Assembly: GCA_963841425.1 (NCBI GenBank) | Contig: CAWJCL010000002.1 | Span: forward strand, 992,001 to 1,056,000 | Direction of reading: 5' to 3' | From: DATEOR01 sp963841425 | GTDB taxonomy: Bacteria; Actinomycetota; Thermoleophilia; Gaiellales; Gaiellaceae | Length of the DNA: 64,000 nt | In this document: one piece after another, positions 49,901-59,231 of the stretch | Numbering within the stretch: the stretch's first letter is position 1 | How the letters are laid out: every line of letters starts with the position of its first letter | Notes under the pieces: generated by a model | Told to the model about the DNA's origin: nothing | Databases searched by the model: none | The model's input: only the letters and a program-made list of their open reading frames with translations | Position numbers and translations under genes: made by a program

Positions 49901-52336
49901 CTAGTCGGTGCGTTCTTTCCGGACGCGCTGTACGAGAGCCGCAGCGAGCATGACTGCCCAGAAGCTGAGGACGATCTTCGGGCGCGGCAGGAACGGGGCC
50001 ATCGCAAAGTTCACGGCCATGATGAACCACGCGGAGAGTGCCCAGAGGACGAGCCCGCGCTCGATCCCGACCGCCGATCGAAGGCGCTTGAACGCGTCGC
50101 GCACGAAGCTTCCGAGCAGGAAGATGAACGCGCCGAGGGCGAGGATCCCGCCGCCTGCGAGGAGGAAGACGTAGCTGTTGTCGGGATCTCCCTTGACCTG
50201 GTAGTAGAAGCCCTGCCAGACGTACTGCGTCTCGCGGCCGAAACCGAGCCCGAGCAGCGGCTCGTCGATCTGGTACGAGGTGCCCGCCTCCTCGACGGCG
50301 TAGATCGAGGCCTGGCCGGCCGGAAGCGGCCGCAGCTCCGCGTCGTCCATGAGAACGCTCACGTTCTGGGGATCGAGACGGGTGCGGACGACTGCCCGGA
50401 CGTAACGGGCCTTCCCGGGCGGAATCACGCCGGTGACCACATACTCGCCGGGGCTATCCGAGAGCGTCACCGGGAGGTTGAGGTTCCCGACCGGGCTCTC
50501 GAGGGTGGCGCCCGCGTAGATCCACATGCCGACGAGCATCTCCTCGCCGCCCTGGCCTCCGTCGAGCCAGACCGAGAAGCTCCACGTCTGTCCGGGCTCG
50601 ACCCGCACCGGGACGGAGTAGAACCCCTCGTCGCTCGACGTGCCGTCCGTGGTCAGCAGGGCGCTCTTCGCGCCGAGCGAGGGGCTGAACCCGTCCACCT
50701 GGGAGAGAGCGCCGCTCTGGACGCCGCCGGGCGGGCTCGGGTCCTCGAAGCTCCCGTTCGGCAGCCGGTTGGGCCCGCTCACAGCGTAGTTCGGCTGGTT
50801 GTCGCCGAACACCAGCTCGTCTCCGCGGATCGTCGGCGAGAGGATGGCGCCGTCGGAGTTGTAGGTGGTGATCTCGCGGGTCTCGCGCGCCCCGGGCGCG
50901 GTGATCTGGCGCAGCGTGGCGAGGTCGCCGTAGATGTCGACCTTCTGTGGCACGGTGGTGCGCACGAGGACGCGGATGTGCGTCACCTCGGGATCCGCGA
51001 TGGTGGTCTTGACGGCGTACTGCTCCGGCACATCGGTCAGGACGGCCGGAAGCTCCGCCCGATGGACCGCCTGTTCGAAGTCGTTGTACTCCCAGATCGA
51101 GACGTTGACGCGCTCTCCGCCCGTTGCTCCCTCGAGCCAGACCGTGTGGACCCACGTCTGCCCGGACTTGGCGACGACCGGGGCCGAATACCAACCCTGG
51201 TCGGCCGTCGTGCCGGTCGTGCGGAGCTCGAGGGAGCGTGCGCCGAACCCGGACACGTTCGTCGGCACCGTGAAGATCGCGCCGCCCTGGGCGCGCCAGC
51301 CGGTGGTGCCGAACTCGTAGCTCGAGTTGATCAGGTGGTTGCCGGTCGCGTCCGCCGTGAGGAGACCGCTGCGGGTGTCCCAGCGGCCGTCCTTCATTCC
51401 GGCGAGCGCGGCATGGATCCCGGCGAGCCGCCAGCGGACGCTCGAGTCGGTCAGCGGGTTCGCCTTCACCCGGTCGACGATCTGGGTCGCGGAGCTCGGC
51501 ATGGCCACGCCGATCCCGACGGCGACCAGCGCGAGGGCGGGCACCCACCAGCGCCACTTGCGCAGCGCCGTCCTGCGAGTGTCCGGGAGCTTCCAGGCGA
51601 GCAACACGAGCACGACCGCAAGTGCAAGAAACGTCGTGCGGCCGAAGGAAAGCACGATTCCCACCGAGGCGATCGCTCCGAAAAGCGCGTGCACGAGCCG
51701 CCTGGGCGTTCTCTGCTCGAGCTCGATGTTCACGATCGCGATCACGAGCGCCGTCCCCAGGAACATCCCGGTGGTGAGCGAGAGCACGCGAGTCCCGCCG
51801 GTGGAGAGGACGTTGATCGGCGTCTGCGAGGTGTCGGTGGCGATGTGGTACGCGGAGAGGACGATCCCCTGCCAGACCGCACCGGCATACAAGCCGACGG
51901 TGATCCACCTGAAGGCCTGGCGAGGCGTGATCTCGGTCATCGCCGCGGCGAGCCCGGCGTAGAAGACGAGACGCGCGGGCTGCGAGACGAGGCTTTCTCC
52001 GTAGCGTTCGTAGCCGCGCCAGATTCCGGGGGCGAGGAGAACGGCGAAGGCCAAAAGCGGCCAGCCGAGAATCGGCGTGCTGAGCATCCGGGGCTTCTCC
52101 CCGGCCGGCGAGAGAGCGCGCAGCACGAGGGCCGACCCGATCGCCGCGAGCACGATGACATCGGAGGGAAAGACAGAAACACCCGCGAACGCCCTCGCCT
52201 CGTCGAGGCCCGCCCACGACGAGAGCGGGAGGAGAAGCGCCGCGAGGAAGAGCGCGAACTGGGCCTTGACGACCAGGCTGCGAAGGCCGACCCTCTGCCC
52301 CGTGACGAGGCGGCCGATGGCGACGAGGCTGGTCAT
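49901..52336 (-). CDS. O-antigen ligase-like polymerase with two inserted carbohydrate-binding-like domains
   Basis: 811 residues from ATG 52336 (ATGA overlap with the flippase stop); a longer frame into that gene is rejected. Residues 20-300: about ten membrane helices. Then an outside insertion of two similar beta-sandwich modules, about 330-474 and 520-669, sharing the pattern SGxTWxxxVWLEGATGGERVNVSIW / PGQTWSFSVWLDGGQGGEEMLVGMW. After 690 comes the usual ligase loop end (LLGLGFGRETQYVWQGFYYQ, DNSYVFLLAGGG) and final helices. The modules look like CBM4/9- or galactose-binding-like domains. Likely the polymerase or ligase of the glycan. Confidence 0.85.
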   Translation of the reverse strand: MTSLVAIGRLVTGQRVGLRSLVVKAQFALFLAALLLPLSSWAGLDEARAFAGVSVFPSDVIVLAAIGSALVLRALSPAGEKPRMLSTPILGWPLLAFAVLLAPGIWRGYERYGESLVSQPARLVFYAGLAAAMTEITPRQAFRWITVGLYAGAVWQGIVLSAYHIATDTSQTPINVLSTGGTRVLSLTTGMFLGTALVIAIVNIELEQRTPRRLVHALFGAIASVGIVLSFGRTTFLALAVVLVLLAWKLPDTRRTALRKWRWWVPALALVAVGIGVAMPSSATQIVDRVKANPLTDSSVRWRLAGIHAALAGMKDGRWDTRSGLLTADATGNHLINSSYEFGTTGWRAQGGAIFTVPTNVSGFGARSLELRTTGTTADQGWYSAPVVAKSGQTWVHTVWLEGATGGERVNVSIWEYNDFEQAVHRAELPAVLTDVPEQYAVKTTIADPEVTHIRVLVRTTVPQKVDIYGDLATLRQITAPGARETREITTYNSDGAILSPTIRGDELVFGDNQPNYAVSGPNRLPNGSFEDPSPPGGVQSGALSQVDGFSPSLGAKSALLTTDGTSSDEGFYSVPVRVEPGQTWSFSVWLDGGQGGEEMLVGMWIYAGATLESPVGNLNLPVTLSDSPGEYVVTGVIPPGKARYVRAVVRTRLDPQNVSVLMDDAELRPLPAGQASIYAVEEAGTSYQIDEPLLGLGFGRETQYVWQGFYYQVKGDPDNSYVFLLAGGGILALGAFIFLLGSFVRDAFKRLRSAVGIERGLVLWALSAWFIMAVNFAMAPFLPRPKIVLSFWAVMLAAALVQRVRKERTD

Positions 52337-53841
52337 CGAGTCGCGTCCGCTCCTCGAAGGCCGACCCACATCGGCACGACGATGCTGCGGGCGAAGGCAA
52401 ATGTCGCCGCCGCGTAGACCGCTGCGCCGGCGGAGACCAGCACGAGAAGCTGGTAGGCGGGGCCGAGCTCGTCCGTGGCCGGGATGACGAGAAGGAGGGC
52501 GGCGCCGAGGACGGCCGAGCAGAGGATGGACGGCGCGAGCGCGCGGCCGAGCTCCAGCGGGCTGCCCTCCAGGAGCCGAAGCGCGAGCCAGAGCTTCAGG
52601 ACGCCGGAGACGCTGATCGCGATCAGCATGGCGAGCGCCGCGCCCTCGATCCCGTGCGAACGCACGAGCACGATCAGGAGCGGGACGACCACGCCGATCT
52701 GCAACGCCCCCGTCGCAAGCCCGAGCTCGGGCCGCCCGGCGCCCTTGAACACCTCTCCGCCCGGTGCCGTGAAGGACTTCACGAGCCCGTAGGCGGCGAG
52801 GATCCGGAGCGGGCCGATCGCCGCTTCCCACTTCTGCCCGAAGAGCCCGAGGACGAGCGGCTCGGCGCAGACCAGGATCGCGACGCTGACCGGAAGCGCG
52901 AGCACGGCGATCCGCTGCAGGTTCTGGATGAACGCACGGCGGAAACGAACGAGCTCGTTCTGGAGCAGCGAGTAGACCGGGAACATGACGCGGCCGACGA
53001 TGTGGGCGATGACGGTGTTCGGGAAATCGGCCAGCCGAAAGGCGACCGCGTAGAACCCGAGAGCAGTCACGCCCAGCACCCGCCCGATGACGACGTTGTC
53101 GGCGGTGTTGTTGACGAGGTTCAGGATATTCGTCCCGCTCACATAGCGGCCGTAGCGAATGAGCTCACGAACGACGCCGAGATCCGCCTTGCGGGGATCC
53201 GGGTGGAGCGGGGCGACCACCCAGGCGAGCGCCGACTGCATCGCCGAGCCGGCCACCTGGCCGAAGACGATGCTCCAGACCCCGAACCCCGTGAATGCGA
53301 GCGTCAACGAGACAGCCGCCTGCGAGAGCGCGCCCGTCAGCTCGCACACCGAACGCGTGCGAAAGTCGATGTTGCGCTCGAGGAGCGCGAGCGGGATCGT
53401 CCCGAAGCCCCGCGTGATGAGCAAGAGCGACATCGCGCGGAGGACGTTCGTCAGCTCAGGTGTGTGGAAGAGCGACGCAAAGACCGGCGAGAACACCAGC
53501 GCCAGCCCGAAGAGGACCGTGCTCGAGCAAAGGACGAAGAGGAACGCCGAGGCCGCCGCACGATCGACGTCGTGGCGGCGGTAGACGAGCGCAGCCGCGG
53601 CGCCCGCGTTCTGCACCTGGTCCGTGACGATGAGGACCGTCCACGCGAGGGCGACGAGGCCGAACGCCCTCGGGTCGAGGAGCCTGACGAGGGCGAGCGT
53701 GGTGAGGAGCGAGACGACGTTGCGCCCGCCGTAGCTGACCGCCACCCACGCGGAGCCCCGCATGATGCGGCTGTCCAGCTTGGCATCGTCCTGCGCGACG
53801 ACCTCGGCGAGGTCCTGGGCCTTCCCCGGCCGCCGGATCAC
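52333..53841 (-). CDS. Polysaccharide flippase, Wzx/MOP type
   Basis: 502 residues from GTG 53841, overlapping the WecG stop by GTGA. About 30 N-terminal soluble residues, then 14 hydrophobic helices, with SRIMRGSAWVAVSYGGRNVVSLLTTLALVRLLDPRAFGLVALA typical of the RfbX/MATE-like exporters. Moves lipid-linked repeat units across the membrane before polymerisation. Confidence 0.9.
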   Translation of the reverse strand: MIRRPGKAQDLAEVVAQDDAKLDSRIMRGSAWVAVSYGGRNVVSLLTTLALVRLLDPRAFGLVALAWTVLIVTDQVQNAGAAAALVYRRHDVDRAAASAFLFVLCSSTVLFGLALVFSPVFASLFHTPELTNVLRAMSLLLITRGFGTIPLALLERNIDFRTRSVCELTGALSQAAVSLTLAFTGFGVWSIVFGQVAGSAMQSALAWVVAPLHPDPRKADLGVVRELIRYGRYVSGTNILNLVNNTADNVVIGRVLGVTALGFYAVAFRLADFPNTVIAHIVGRVMFPVYSLLQNELVRFRRAFIQNLQRIAVLALPVSVAILVCAEPLVLGLFGQKWEAAIGPLRILAAYGLVKSFTAPGGEVFKGAGRPELGLATGALQIGVVVPLLIVLVRSHGIEGAALAMLIAISVSGVLKLWLALRLLEGSPLELGRALAPSILCSAVLGAALLLVIPATDELGPAYQLLVLVSAGAAVYAAATFAFARSIVVPMWVGLRGADATR

Positions 53842-54596
53842 GAGCGCGTCCCCAGTCTCGTCCGGAGAACCTCGCGGCCGACGAGGTAGACGAAGCGCGT
53901 ATTCCCGACCAGGTAGCGGCCGGCGAGGCGCCTCGGTTCCTGGACGAGCCGGAAGGCCCACTCGAGCCCCGAGCTCTGCGCCCAGCCGGGGGCGCGCCTC
54001 CGCGCTCCGGCGAGCACCTCGAAAGAACCGCCGACCCCCATGGTGAAGGGCACGCCGAGCTCGTCGCGGTACCGGGCCTGGAAGAGCTCCTTCTGCGGTG
54101 TGCCGAGGGCGATGAAGAGGATGTCGGGCCGCGCAGCCGCGATCCGCTCGACGACCGCGGGCTCCTCGTTCGGCGGGAAGAACCCGTGCTGCGTGCCCGC
54201 GATCCTGATCGCGGGGTGGCGGCGCTCGATCTCGGCGCGCGCGCGGGAGAGAACTCCCGGCTCGCTGCCGAGCAGGTAGACGGAATAGCCGCGTTCGGCC
54301 GCGTGCGCGAAGAGGAGCTCCATCAGGTCGGTGCCGTTCACGCGCCCGGGCACCGGATGGCCTAGCGCGCGGGCTGCCCAGACGACGGGCACGCCGTCCG
54401 CCGTGACCAAATCGCAGAGCTCGATCGACTCGCGCAGCTCGCTGTCGGTCTGGATGCGGACCAGCTTGGCGGCGTTCAGCGATGCGTTCAGGGTCGGCTT
54501 GCGAGAAGCGACCGCGTCGTCCACGCGCGCGACCGCGTCTTCCAACGTGAGTGGGTCGAGCGGCGCGCCGAGGAGGTGGATGCGGGCGCTAGGCAT
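53838..54596 (-). CDS. WecG/TagA/CpsF-family glycosyltransferase
   Basis: 252 residues, ATG at 54596, overlapping the WecB stop by 8 bp. Signature parts: LNAAKLVRIQTDSELRESIELCDLVTADGVPVVWAAR, GYSVYLLGSEPGVLSRA, DILFIALGTPQKELF and a GVGGSFEVLAG end. GT26 fold. Transfers N-acetylmannosamine(-uronate)-type sugars to the undecaprenyl-PP-linked acceptor; the adjacent WecB makes the donor. Confidence 0.91.
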   Translation of the reverse strand: MPSARIHLLGAPLDPLTLEDAVARVDDAVASRKPTLNASLNAAKLVRIQTDSELRESIELCDLVTADGVPVVWAARALGHPVPGRVNGTDLMELLFAHAAERGYSVYLLGSEPGVLSRARAEIERRHPAIRIAGTQHGFFPPNEEPAVVERIAAARPDILFIALGTPQKELFQARYRDELGVPFTMGVGGSFEVLAGARRRAPGWAQSSGLEWAFRLVQEPRRLAGRYLVGNTRFVYLVGREVLRTRLGTRS

Positions 54597-55707
54597 TCGC
54601 CGTCGCCGTCCCTTCGAGGCCGAAGATCTCCTCGGCGAGGCACACGGCGATGCGCTCGCCGGCGCGGCCGTCCCAGAGCTCCGGGATCCGGCCCGGCCCG
54701 CCCTCGCGGTGCAGGGCGGAGCGCGCGGCCGCGAGCACATCCCCGCGCCGCGTGCCCGCGACGACGTTCGTCCCCTGCTCGACGGTGACGGGGCGCTCGG
54801 TGGACTCCCGGAGCGTGACGCACGGGATGCCGAGCACGGTCGCCTCTTCCTGCACCCCGCCGGAATCGGTCAGGACGAACGCGGAGTCGGCGAGGAGCCC
54901 GAGGAAGTCGAGGTAGCCGAGCGACGGCTGCACGTGGATCTGCGACCGCTCGACCCTGTCCCGAAGCCCGAAGGCGTCGATCCGGGCGTCGGTCCGCGGA
55001 TGGAGCGGGAAGACGATCGGGATCTCGGCGGAGAGCTCCGCCGCGGCCTCGAGAAGGCCCGTGAGGATCCGCTCGTCGTCGACGTTCTCGGGGCGGTGCA
55101 ACGTGAGGAGGGCGTACGGCGCGGAGATGCCGACGCGTTCGGCCGCGCCGCGGGCGCGCGCCGCGTCGGCCGAGCGCAGGAGGGTGTCGATCATGGTGTT
55201 CCCGACGAATTCGATGCGCTCGTCCGCGATCCCCTCGGCCACGAGGTTGTCGCGCGCATCGCGGCTCGTCGTGAAGAGGTACGTGGACAGATGGTCGCAG
55301 AGGCGGCGGTTGATCTCCTCGGCCATGAAGAAGTCGTGGCAGCGGAGGCCGGCCTCGACGTGGGCGATCGGGTAGTGCTCCTTCGCGGCCACGAGGGAGC
55401 AGGCGAGCGTCGAGTTGACGTCGCCGACCACGACGACGATCGCCGGGTCGAAGCGACGGAGCTCGGGCTCGAAGGCGGTCATGATCCGGGCCGTCTGCTC
55501 GGCGTGCGACCCGGAGCCGACGCCCAGGTGGGCATCGGGCTCGGGCAGGCCGAGCTCGGCGAAGAAGACGTCCGAGAGCTCGGCGTCGTAGTGCTGGCCC
55601 GTGTGGACGAGCGCAGACGAGAGCCCGGCGCGGCCGGCGGCCTCGAGCACCGGCGCGGCCTTCATGAAATTGGGCCGGGCCCCCGCGACGACGAGGAGGT
55701 CGGTCAC
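54589..55707 (-). CDS. wecB: UDP-N-acetylglucosamine 2-epimerase (non-hydrolysing)
   Basis: 372 residues from GTG 55707 (GTGA overlap with the upstream gene). Motifs: VVAGARPNFMKAAPVLEA, HTGQHYDAELSD, AHVEAGLRCHDFFMAEEINRRL, LTLHRPENVDD and LTDSGGVQEEATVLGIPCVTLRESTERPVT. GT-B-like fold. Makes UDP-N-acetylmannosamine, the substrate expected for the WecG-type enzyme next door. Usual length. Confidence 0.93.
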   Translation of the reverse strand: MTDLLVVAGARPNFMKAAPVLEAAGRAGLSSALVHTGQHYDAELSDVFFAELGLPEPDAHLGVGSGSHAEQTARIMTAFEPELRRFDPAIVVVVGDVNSTLACSLVAAKEHYPIAHVEAGLRCHDFFMAEEINRRLCDHLSTYLFTTSRDARDNLVAEGIADERIEFVGNTMIDTLLRSADAARARGAAERVGISAPYALLTLHRPENVDDERILTGLLEAAAELSAEIPIVFPLHPRTDARIDAFGLRDRVERSQIHVQPSLGYLDFLGLLADSAFVLTDSGGVQEEATVLGIPCVTLRESTERPVTVEQGTNVVAGTRRGDVLAAARSALHREGGPGRIPELWDGRAGERIAVCLAEEIFGLEGTATANA

Positions 55708-56876
55708 CGGCGCGCCTCCTCGAGCGCTTCCTCCCATGCCGCGACGGCGTTCGCGAGGCCGAAGCGCTCCTCGGTTCGCGCGCGGCAGTGCGCGGCGAAG
55801 GCCTCCGTGGTGGCGAAGTCGAGGGCGTCGGCGATCGTAGCGGCCAGGGCCTCCGGGTCCGCCGTCGGCGCGACGAGGCGCGGATCGAGCGGGGCGAGGA
55901 GCTCGGGAGTCGCGCCGATCGCCGTCCCGACCGCGGGGGTCCCCGAGGCGAGCGCCTCCACGGTCGCCATGCCAAAGCCCTCGTAGGCCGTCGTCGGCAG
56001 GACGAAGAGGTCGGCCGCGCGGTACCAGTCCGCCAGGCGCGCGTCGTCGGAGACCGGGCCGACGAAGAGGACGCGTTCGGCGACGCCGAGCCCGGCGGCG
56101 AGGCGCGGAAGCTCACCGCTCAGCGAGCCGGAGCCGGCCACGACCAGCGTGACGTCGTCGCGGCCGAGGAGCGGCAGCGCGCGCAAAAGACGATCGATTC
56201 CCATGCGCGGCTCGAGACGTCGAACCGTGAGCAGCACAGGGCCCCGCGCCTCGAGGCCGAGGCAGCCGCGCGCGGCTGCCTTCCCGTCGCCCGGGGTGAA
56301 CCGCCCCGTGTCGACGAGGCCGGGCACGGTGCTGATGCGCGCATCGTCCGGGCCGTGGTCCTCGAGGAGCAGTGAACGGCTGAAGTCGCTGAGGACGAGG
56401 ATGCGGTCGGCCGCGGCGACAGCCTGCCGCTCCAGCAGGCCGAGCGGCGGCGCAAGCGCGTAGGTGGAGAGCTTCCTGAGGCCGGGCCGAAGCTGCGAGC
56501 GCAGGAAGCGCTGCTCGCGCGCGGCCGAGGCGTGGAACATGAGGACGAGCGGCGTCCGCTTCGCGCGGCCTCTGAGGCCGAAGGCGGTCGTCGACTCGTG
56601 CGCGAGGAGGACGTCGAAGCCGTCTTCCGGAAGCTCGCGCGCGTGACGCCATGTCTCGACGGGATCCGTCAGCGTCTGGGGAAGCACGTTGCGGGCGAGA
56701 ACGCGGCGGACGACGACTTCGTCCTCCCGCGACTCCCCGGCGGATCCGTTCTGCGGCGCGAGCACTGTCACGTCGTGGCCGCGCGCGGCGAGGCCTGCGG
56801 CGGACGCGGCGGCAAGGCGTGCCGATCCGGCCTGCCGGTCGGGGAACCACTGGTCGATGGCGACGAGAATGCGCAC
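55704..56876 (-). CDS. Family 4 glycosyltransferase
   Basis: 390 residues from GTG 56876, two bases after the previous stop. Acceptor half RILVAIDQWFPDRQAGSARLAAASAAGLAARGHDVTVLAP; donor half LLTVRRLEPRMGIDRLLRAL and PTTAYEGFGMATVEALASGTPAVGTAIGATPELL. GT-B fold, cytoplasmic. One of four consecutive GT4 enzymes, suggesting a repeat unit of at least five sugars. Confidence 0.91.
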   Translation of the reverse strand: MRILVAIDQWFPDRQAGSARLAAASAAGLAARGHDVTVLAPQNGSAGESREDEVVVRRVLARNVLPQTLTDPVETWRHARELPEDGFDVLLAHESTTAFGLRGRAKRTPLVLMFHASAAREQRFLRSQLRPGLRKLSTYALAPPLGLLERQAVAAADRILVLSDFSRSLLLEDHGPDDARISTVPGLVDTGRFTPGDGKAAARGCLGLEARGPVLLTVRRLEPRMGIDRLLRALPLLGRDDVTLVVAGSGSLSGELPRLAAGLGVAERVLFVGPVSDDARLADWYRAADLFVLPTTAYEGFGMATVEALASGTPAVGTAIGATPELLAPLDPRLVAPTADPEALAATIADALDFATTEAFAAHCRARTEERFGLANAVAAWEEALEEARR

Positions 56877-56878
56877 GG

Positions 56879-58063
56879 CTAGCTGGCCAGCCTTTGGCCG
56901 ACGAGGTCGAGGAGACGCTCCGTCCTCGCCTCCCACGTGTTCTTCTCGGCGAGCGAGCGGCGGCGGGCGACCGCCTGCGGCGAGGAGGCCGCGAGCGCCG
57001 ACTCGATCGCGGCGACGAACTCCTCCGGCCCCTCGGCCAGGGTCACGTCCGGCTCCATCCCTCCGAGCTCCGGGACTCCACTCGCCACGACCGCCTTGCC
57101 GGCCGCGAGGTACTCGAAGACCTTGAGCGGCGAGCAGTTCCGCGTGTAGGCAGTCGTCCGGTACGGGATTACCCCGACCGAGAATCCCGAGACGTAGGCC
57201 GGAAGCTCGTCGTAGGGCCTGAAGCCGAGCACGCGCACGTTGCCGAGAGCCCCGAGCCGGTCGAGCCCGCCGCGCGCGTTCTCCGCCGGAGGCCCGACGA
57301 GGACGAAGCTCCACTCGGGACGGGCGCGGGCGGTTGCCTCGAGCAGGTCGAAGTCGACCTTCTCCGCGGTCAGGTTCCCGGCGAAGCCGACGACCGGCGC
57401 GGCGAGGGAGCGCACCTCCGGCGCAGTTCCGTTCGCGTGCGAGAAGTGCGCGAAGTCGGCGCCGTTTCGGACGAGGTGGGTCTCCGGGTTCCGCTGAAGC
57501 TGGCGTTCGTAGAGCCCGGTCGTGGTCGCGAAGACGACCTGGGAGCGGGAGGCGGCGGCCTCGTCGGCGGCGGCCACGAAGCGGCGGCGGCGCGCGCCGG
57601 GCCCGACCTGCTCGGCGTAGTCGTCGACGACGTCGTAGACGGCGATGTCCTCGCCCGCCCGACCGACGAGCTCGAACGCGGTCGGGTCGTAGAGCCAGAG
57701 GATCCTCGGTCGGTTAAGGCCGCCGGAGGCGGCGGCACGGCGGACCCGCATGCCCGTGAGGCGCGAGTTGATCCTGTTGGCGAGCCGGAACGTCTGACCC
57801 CACGGGACGAGGGTGAGCGCCTTCTCGACGGTAATGGCCTCGACCGGCCGCTCGCCGCCCAAGAGCCGGCGCGCGACCGAGCGGCGGTCCGGGCCCGTGA
57901 CGAGCCGCCAGAGGTGGCGGCCGATGTGCCCGCCGCTCTCGACGAAGAGGACGCGGTGTCCGCGCTGCGCCGCCCGGATCATGATCTGCTGGCGGTTCGT
58001 CGGCAGCCCCGCGTGCCAGTCCTGGCGCGAGACGCAGACGATGGAGAAGCCCGGCTCGGTCAT
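56879..58063 (-). CDS. Glycosyltransferase (GT4-like)
   Basis: 394 residues, ATG at 58063 overlapping the previous stop (ATGA). Starts GFSIVCVSRQDWHAGLPTNRQQIMIRAAQRGHRVLFVESGG; middle ILWLYDPTAFELVGRAGEDIAVYDVVDDYAEQ; donor half VVGFAGNLTAEKVDFDLLE, IPYRTTAYTRNCSPLKVFEYLAAGKAVVASGVPEL. The TRNCSPLKVFEYLA segment is that of the GumH/TuaH-like branch. Cytoplasmic, GT-B fold. Confidence 0.9.
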   Translation of the reverse strand: MTEPGFSIVCVSRQDWHAGLPTNRQQIMIRAAQRGHRVLFVESGGHIGRHLWRLVTGPDRRSVARRLLGGERPVEAITVEKALTLVPWGQTFRLANRINSRLTGMRVRRAAASGGLNRPRILWLYDPTAFELVGRAGEDIAVYDVVDDYAEQVGPGARRRRFVAAADEAAASRSQVVFATTTGLYERQLQRNPETHLVRNGADFAHFSHANGTAPEVRSLAAPVVGFAGNLTAEKVDFDLLEATARARPEWSFVLVGPPAENARGGLDRLGALGNVRVLGFRPYDELPAYVSGFSVGVIPYRTTAYTRNCSPLKVFEYLAAGKAVVASGVPELGGMEPDVTLAEGPEEFVAAIESALAASSPQAVARRRSLAEKNTWEARTERLLDLVGQRLAS

Positions 58064-59229
58064 GCGCTTTTCTCCGCGAGCGCACGCTCGTAGACGTCGA
58101 GGGTGGCGTCCACCACCGAGGAGATATCGAAGCGCCCCGCCTCGGCCTTTCCGCGCGCGCCCATCTCACGGCAGCGGCCGGGGTCGCCGAGGAGCTCCCC
58201 GATCGCCTCGGCCAGCCGCTCCGGCGAGCGCGCCGGGACGAGGACCGCGGCTCCCGCGCCCTCGGCGACGGCTGCCGAGCCGGCGGCCGCGGTGGTGACG
58301 ACGGGCACTCCTGCCGCCATCGCCTCGATCACCGGGATTCCCCAGGGATCGCTTCGCGTCGGGAGGACGAGCAGGTCCGCGGCCGCGTAGTAGTCCTCGG
58401 GGTTCTCGACCGGCCCGGCGAAGTGGACGCGGGCCGCGACGCCGAGAGCCTCGGCCTCGCGCCGGTAGGCGTCCGCGTCTCCTCCGCCCACGACGACGAG
58501 ATGCGCTTCGGTCCGGGAGCGCGCGAGCGCGGCCACGGCGTCGGCGAGACCCTTGCGCTCGAAGGAGTGCCCGACGAAGAGGAGGACGTTGCGGCCGGGC
58601 TCGATGGCGAGGTCGCGGCGGAGCTGCCCGTCCTTCGCCTGGGAGAAGCGCGCGACGTCGACCGCGGGCGGCATCACGTCGATGCGCTCGGCCGGAACGC
58701 CGTGCACCCTGATCAGGTCGGCGCGCACCCCTTCCGTGACCACGGTCGTCCGCAGGTAGCGGCCGGGGCGAAACTGCAGGCGCTCGATCGTCCGGACGAG
58801 GGCGACCTCGGGGCGGATGACGGGCGCCAGCCTCGCGCGCGCCGCGGCGCCGCGGTACCCACGGCCCGCGCGCTCCGGCCACCGGGCCTGCTCGGCGGCC
58901 ATGACGGCGGGGACGTGGACGACGTCGTGCTCCCAGGCGGACACGCCGAGCACGTGCACGAGGTCGTAGCGGTCGCGGTCTCTCCGAACCGCCTTCGTGG
59001 CACGCCACGCGAAGCTCCCGCGAAGGAGCGGAAAGCCGATCCGCGAGCCCGAGCGCGTGAGCGGCACGACGTCGTGGCGGACAACGCCGTCGACGTCGAC
59101 GCTCGTCTCCGGATCGCAGTAGCAATGGAGCTCGACGCCGCGTGCGGCGAGGGCCTCGAGGAGGAAGACGCTGTCGCGCTCGAGGCTTCCCGAGCGGTTC
59201 AGGTTTCGGTAGACGAACGCGACGCGCAC
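58060..59229 (-). CDS. Family 4 glycosyltransferase
   Basis: 389 residues from GTG 59229, two bases after the preceding stop. RVAFVYRNLNRSGSLERDSVFLLEALAARGVELHCY at the start; donor half NVLLFVGHSFERKGLADAVAAL and LVLPTRSDPWGIPVIEAMAAGVPVVTTAAAG (EX7E-type). GT-B fold. Third of the run of four. Confidence 0.91.
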   Translation of the reverse strand: MRVAFVYRNLNRSGSLERDSVFLLEALAARGVELHCYCDPETSVDVDGVVRHDVVPLTRSGSRIGFPLLRGSFAWRATKAVRRDRDRYDLVHVLGVSAWEHDVVHVPAVMAAEQARWPERAGRGYRGAAARARLAPVIRPEVALVRTIERLQFRPGRYLRTTVVTEGVRADLIRVHGVPAERIDVMPPAVDVARFSQAKDGQLRRDLAIEPGRNVLLFVGHSFERKGLADAVAALARSRTEAHLVVVGGGDADAYRREAEALGVAARVHFAGPVENPEDYYAAADLLVLPTRSDPWGIPVIEAMAAGVPVVTTAAAGSAAVAEGAGAAVLVPARSPERLAEAIGELLGDPGRCREMGARGKAEAGRFDISSVVDATLDVYERALAEKSA

Positions 59230-59231
59230 GG

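Noticed and set aside
49826..52417. 863-codon open frame on the plus strand
   Set aside because: Antisense to the ligase-like gene; Arg/Glu/Asp-rich shadow with no domain, typical of high-GC DNA.
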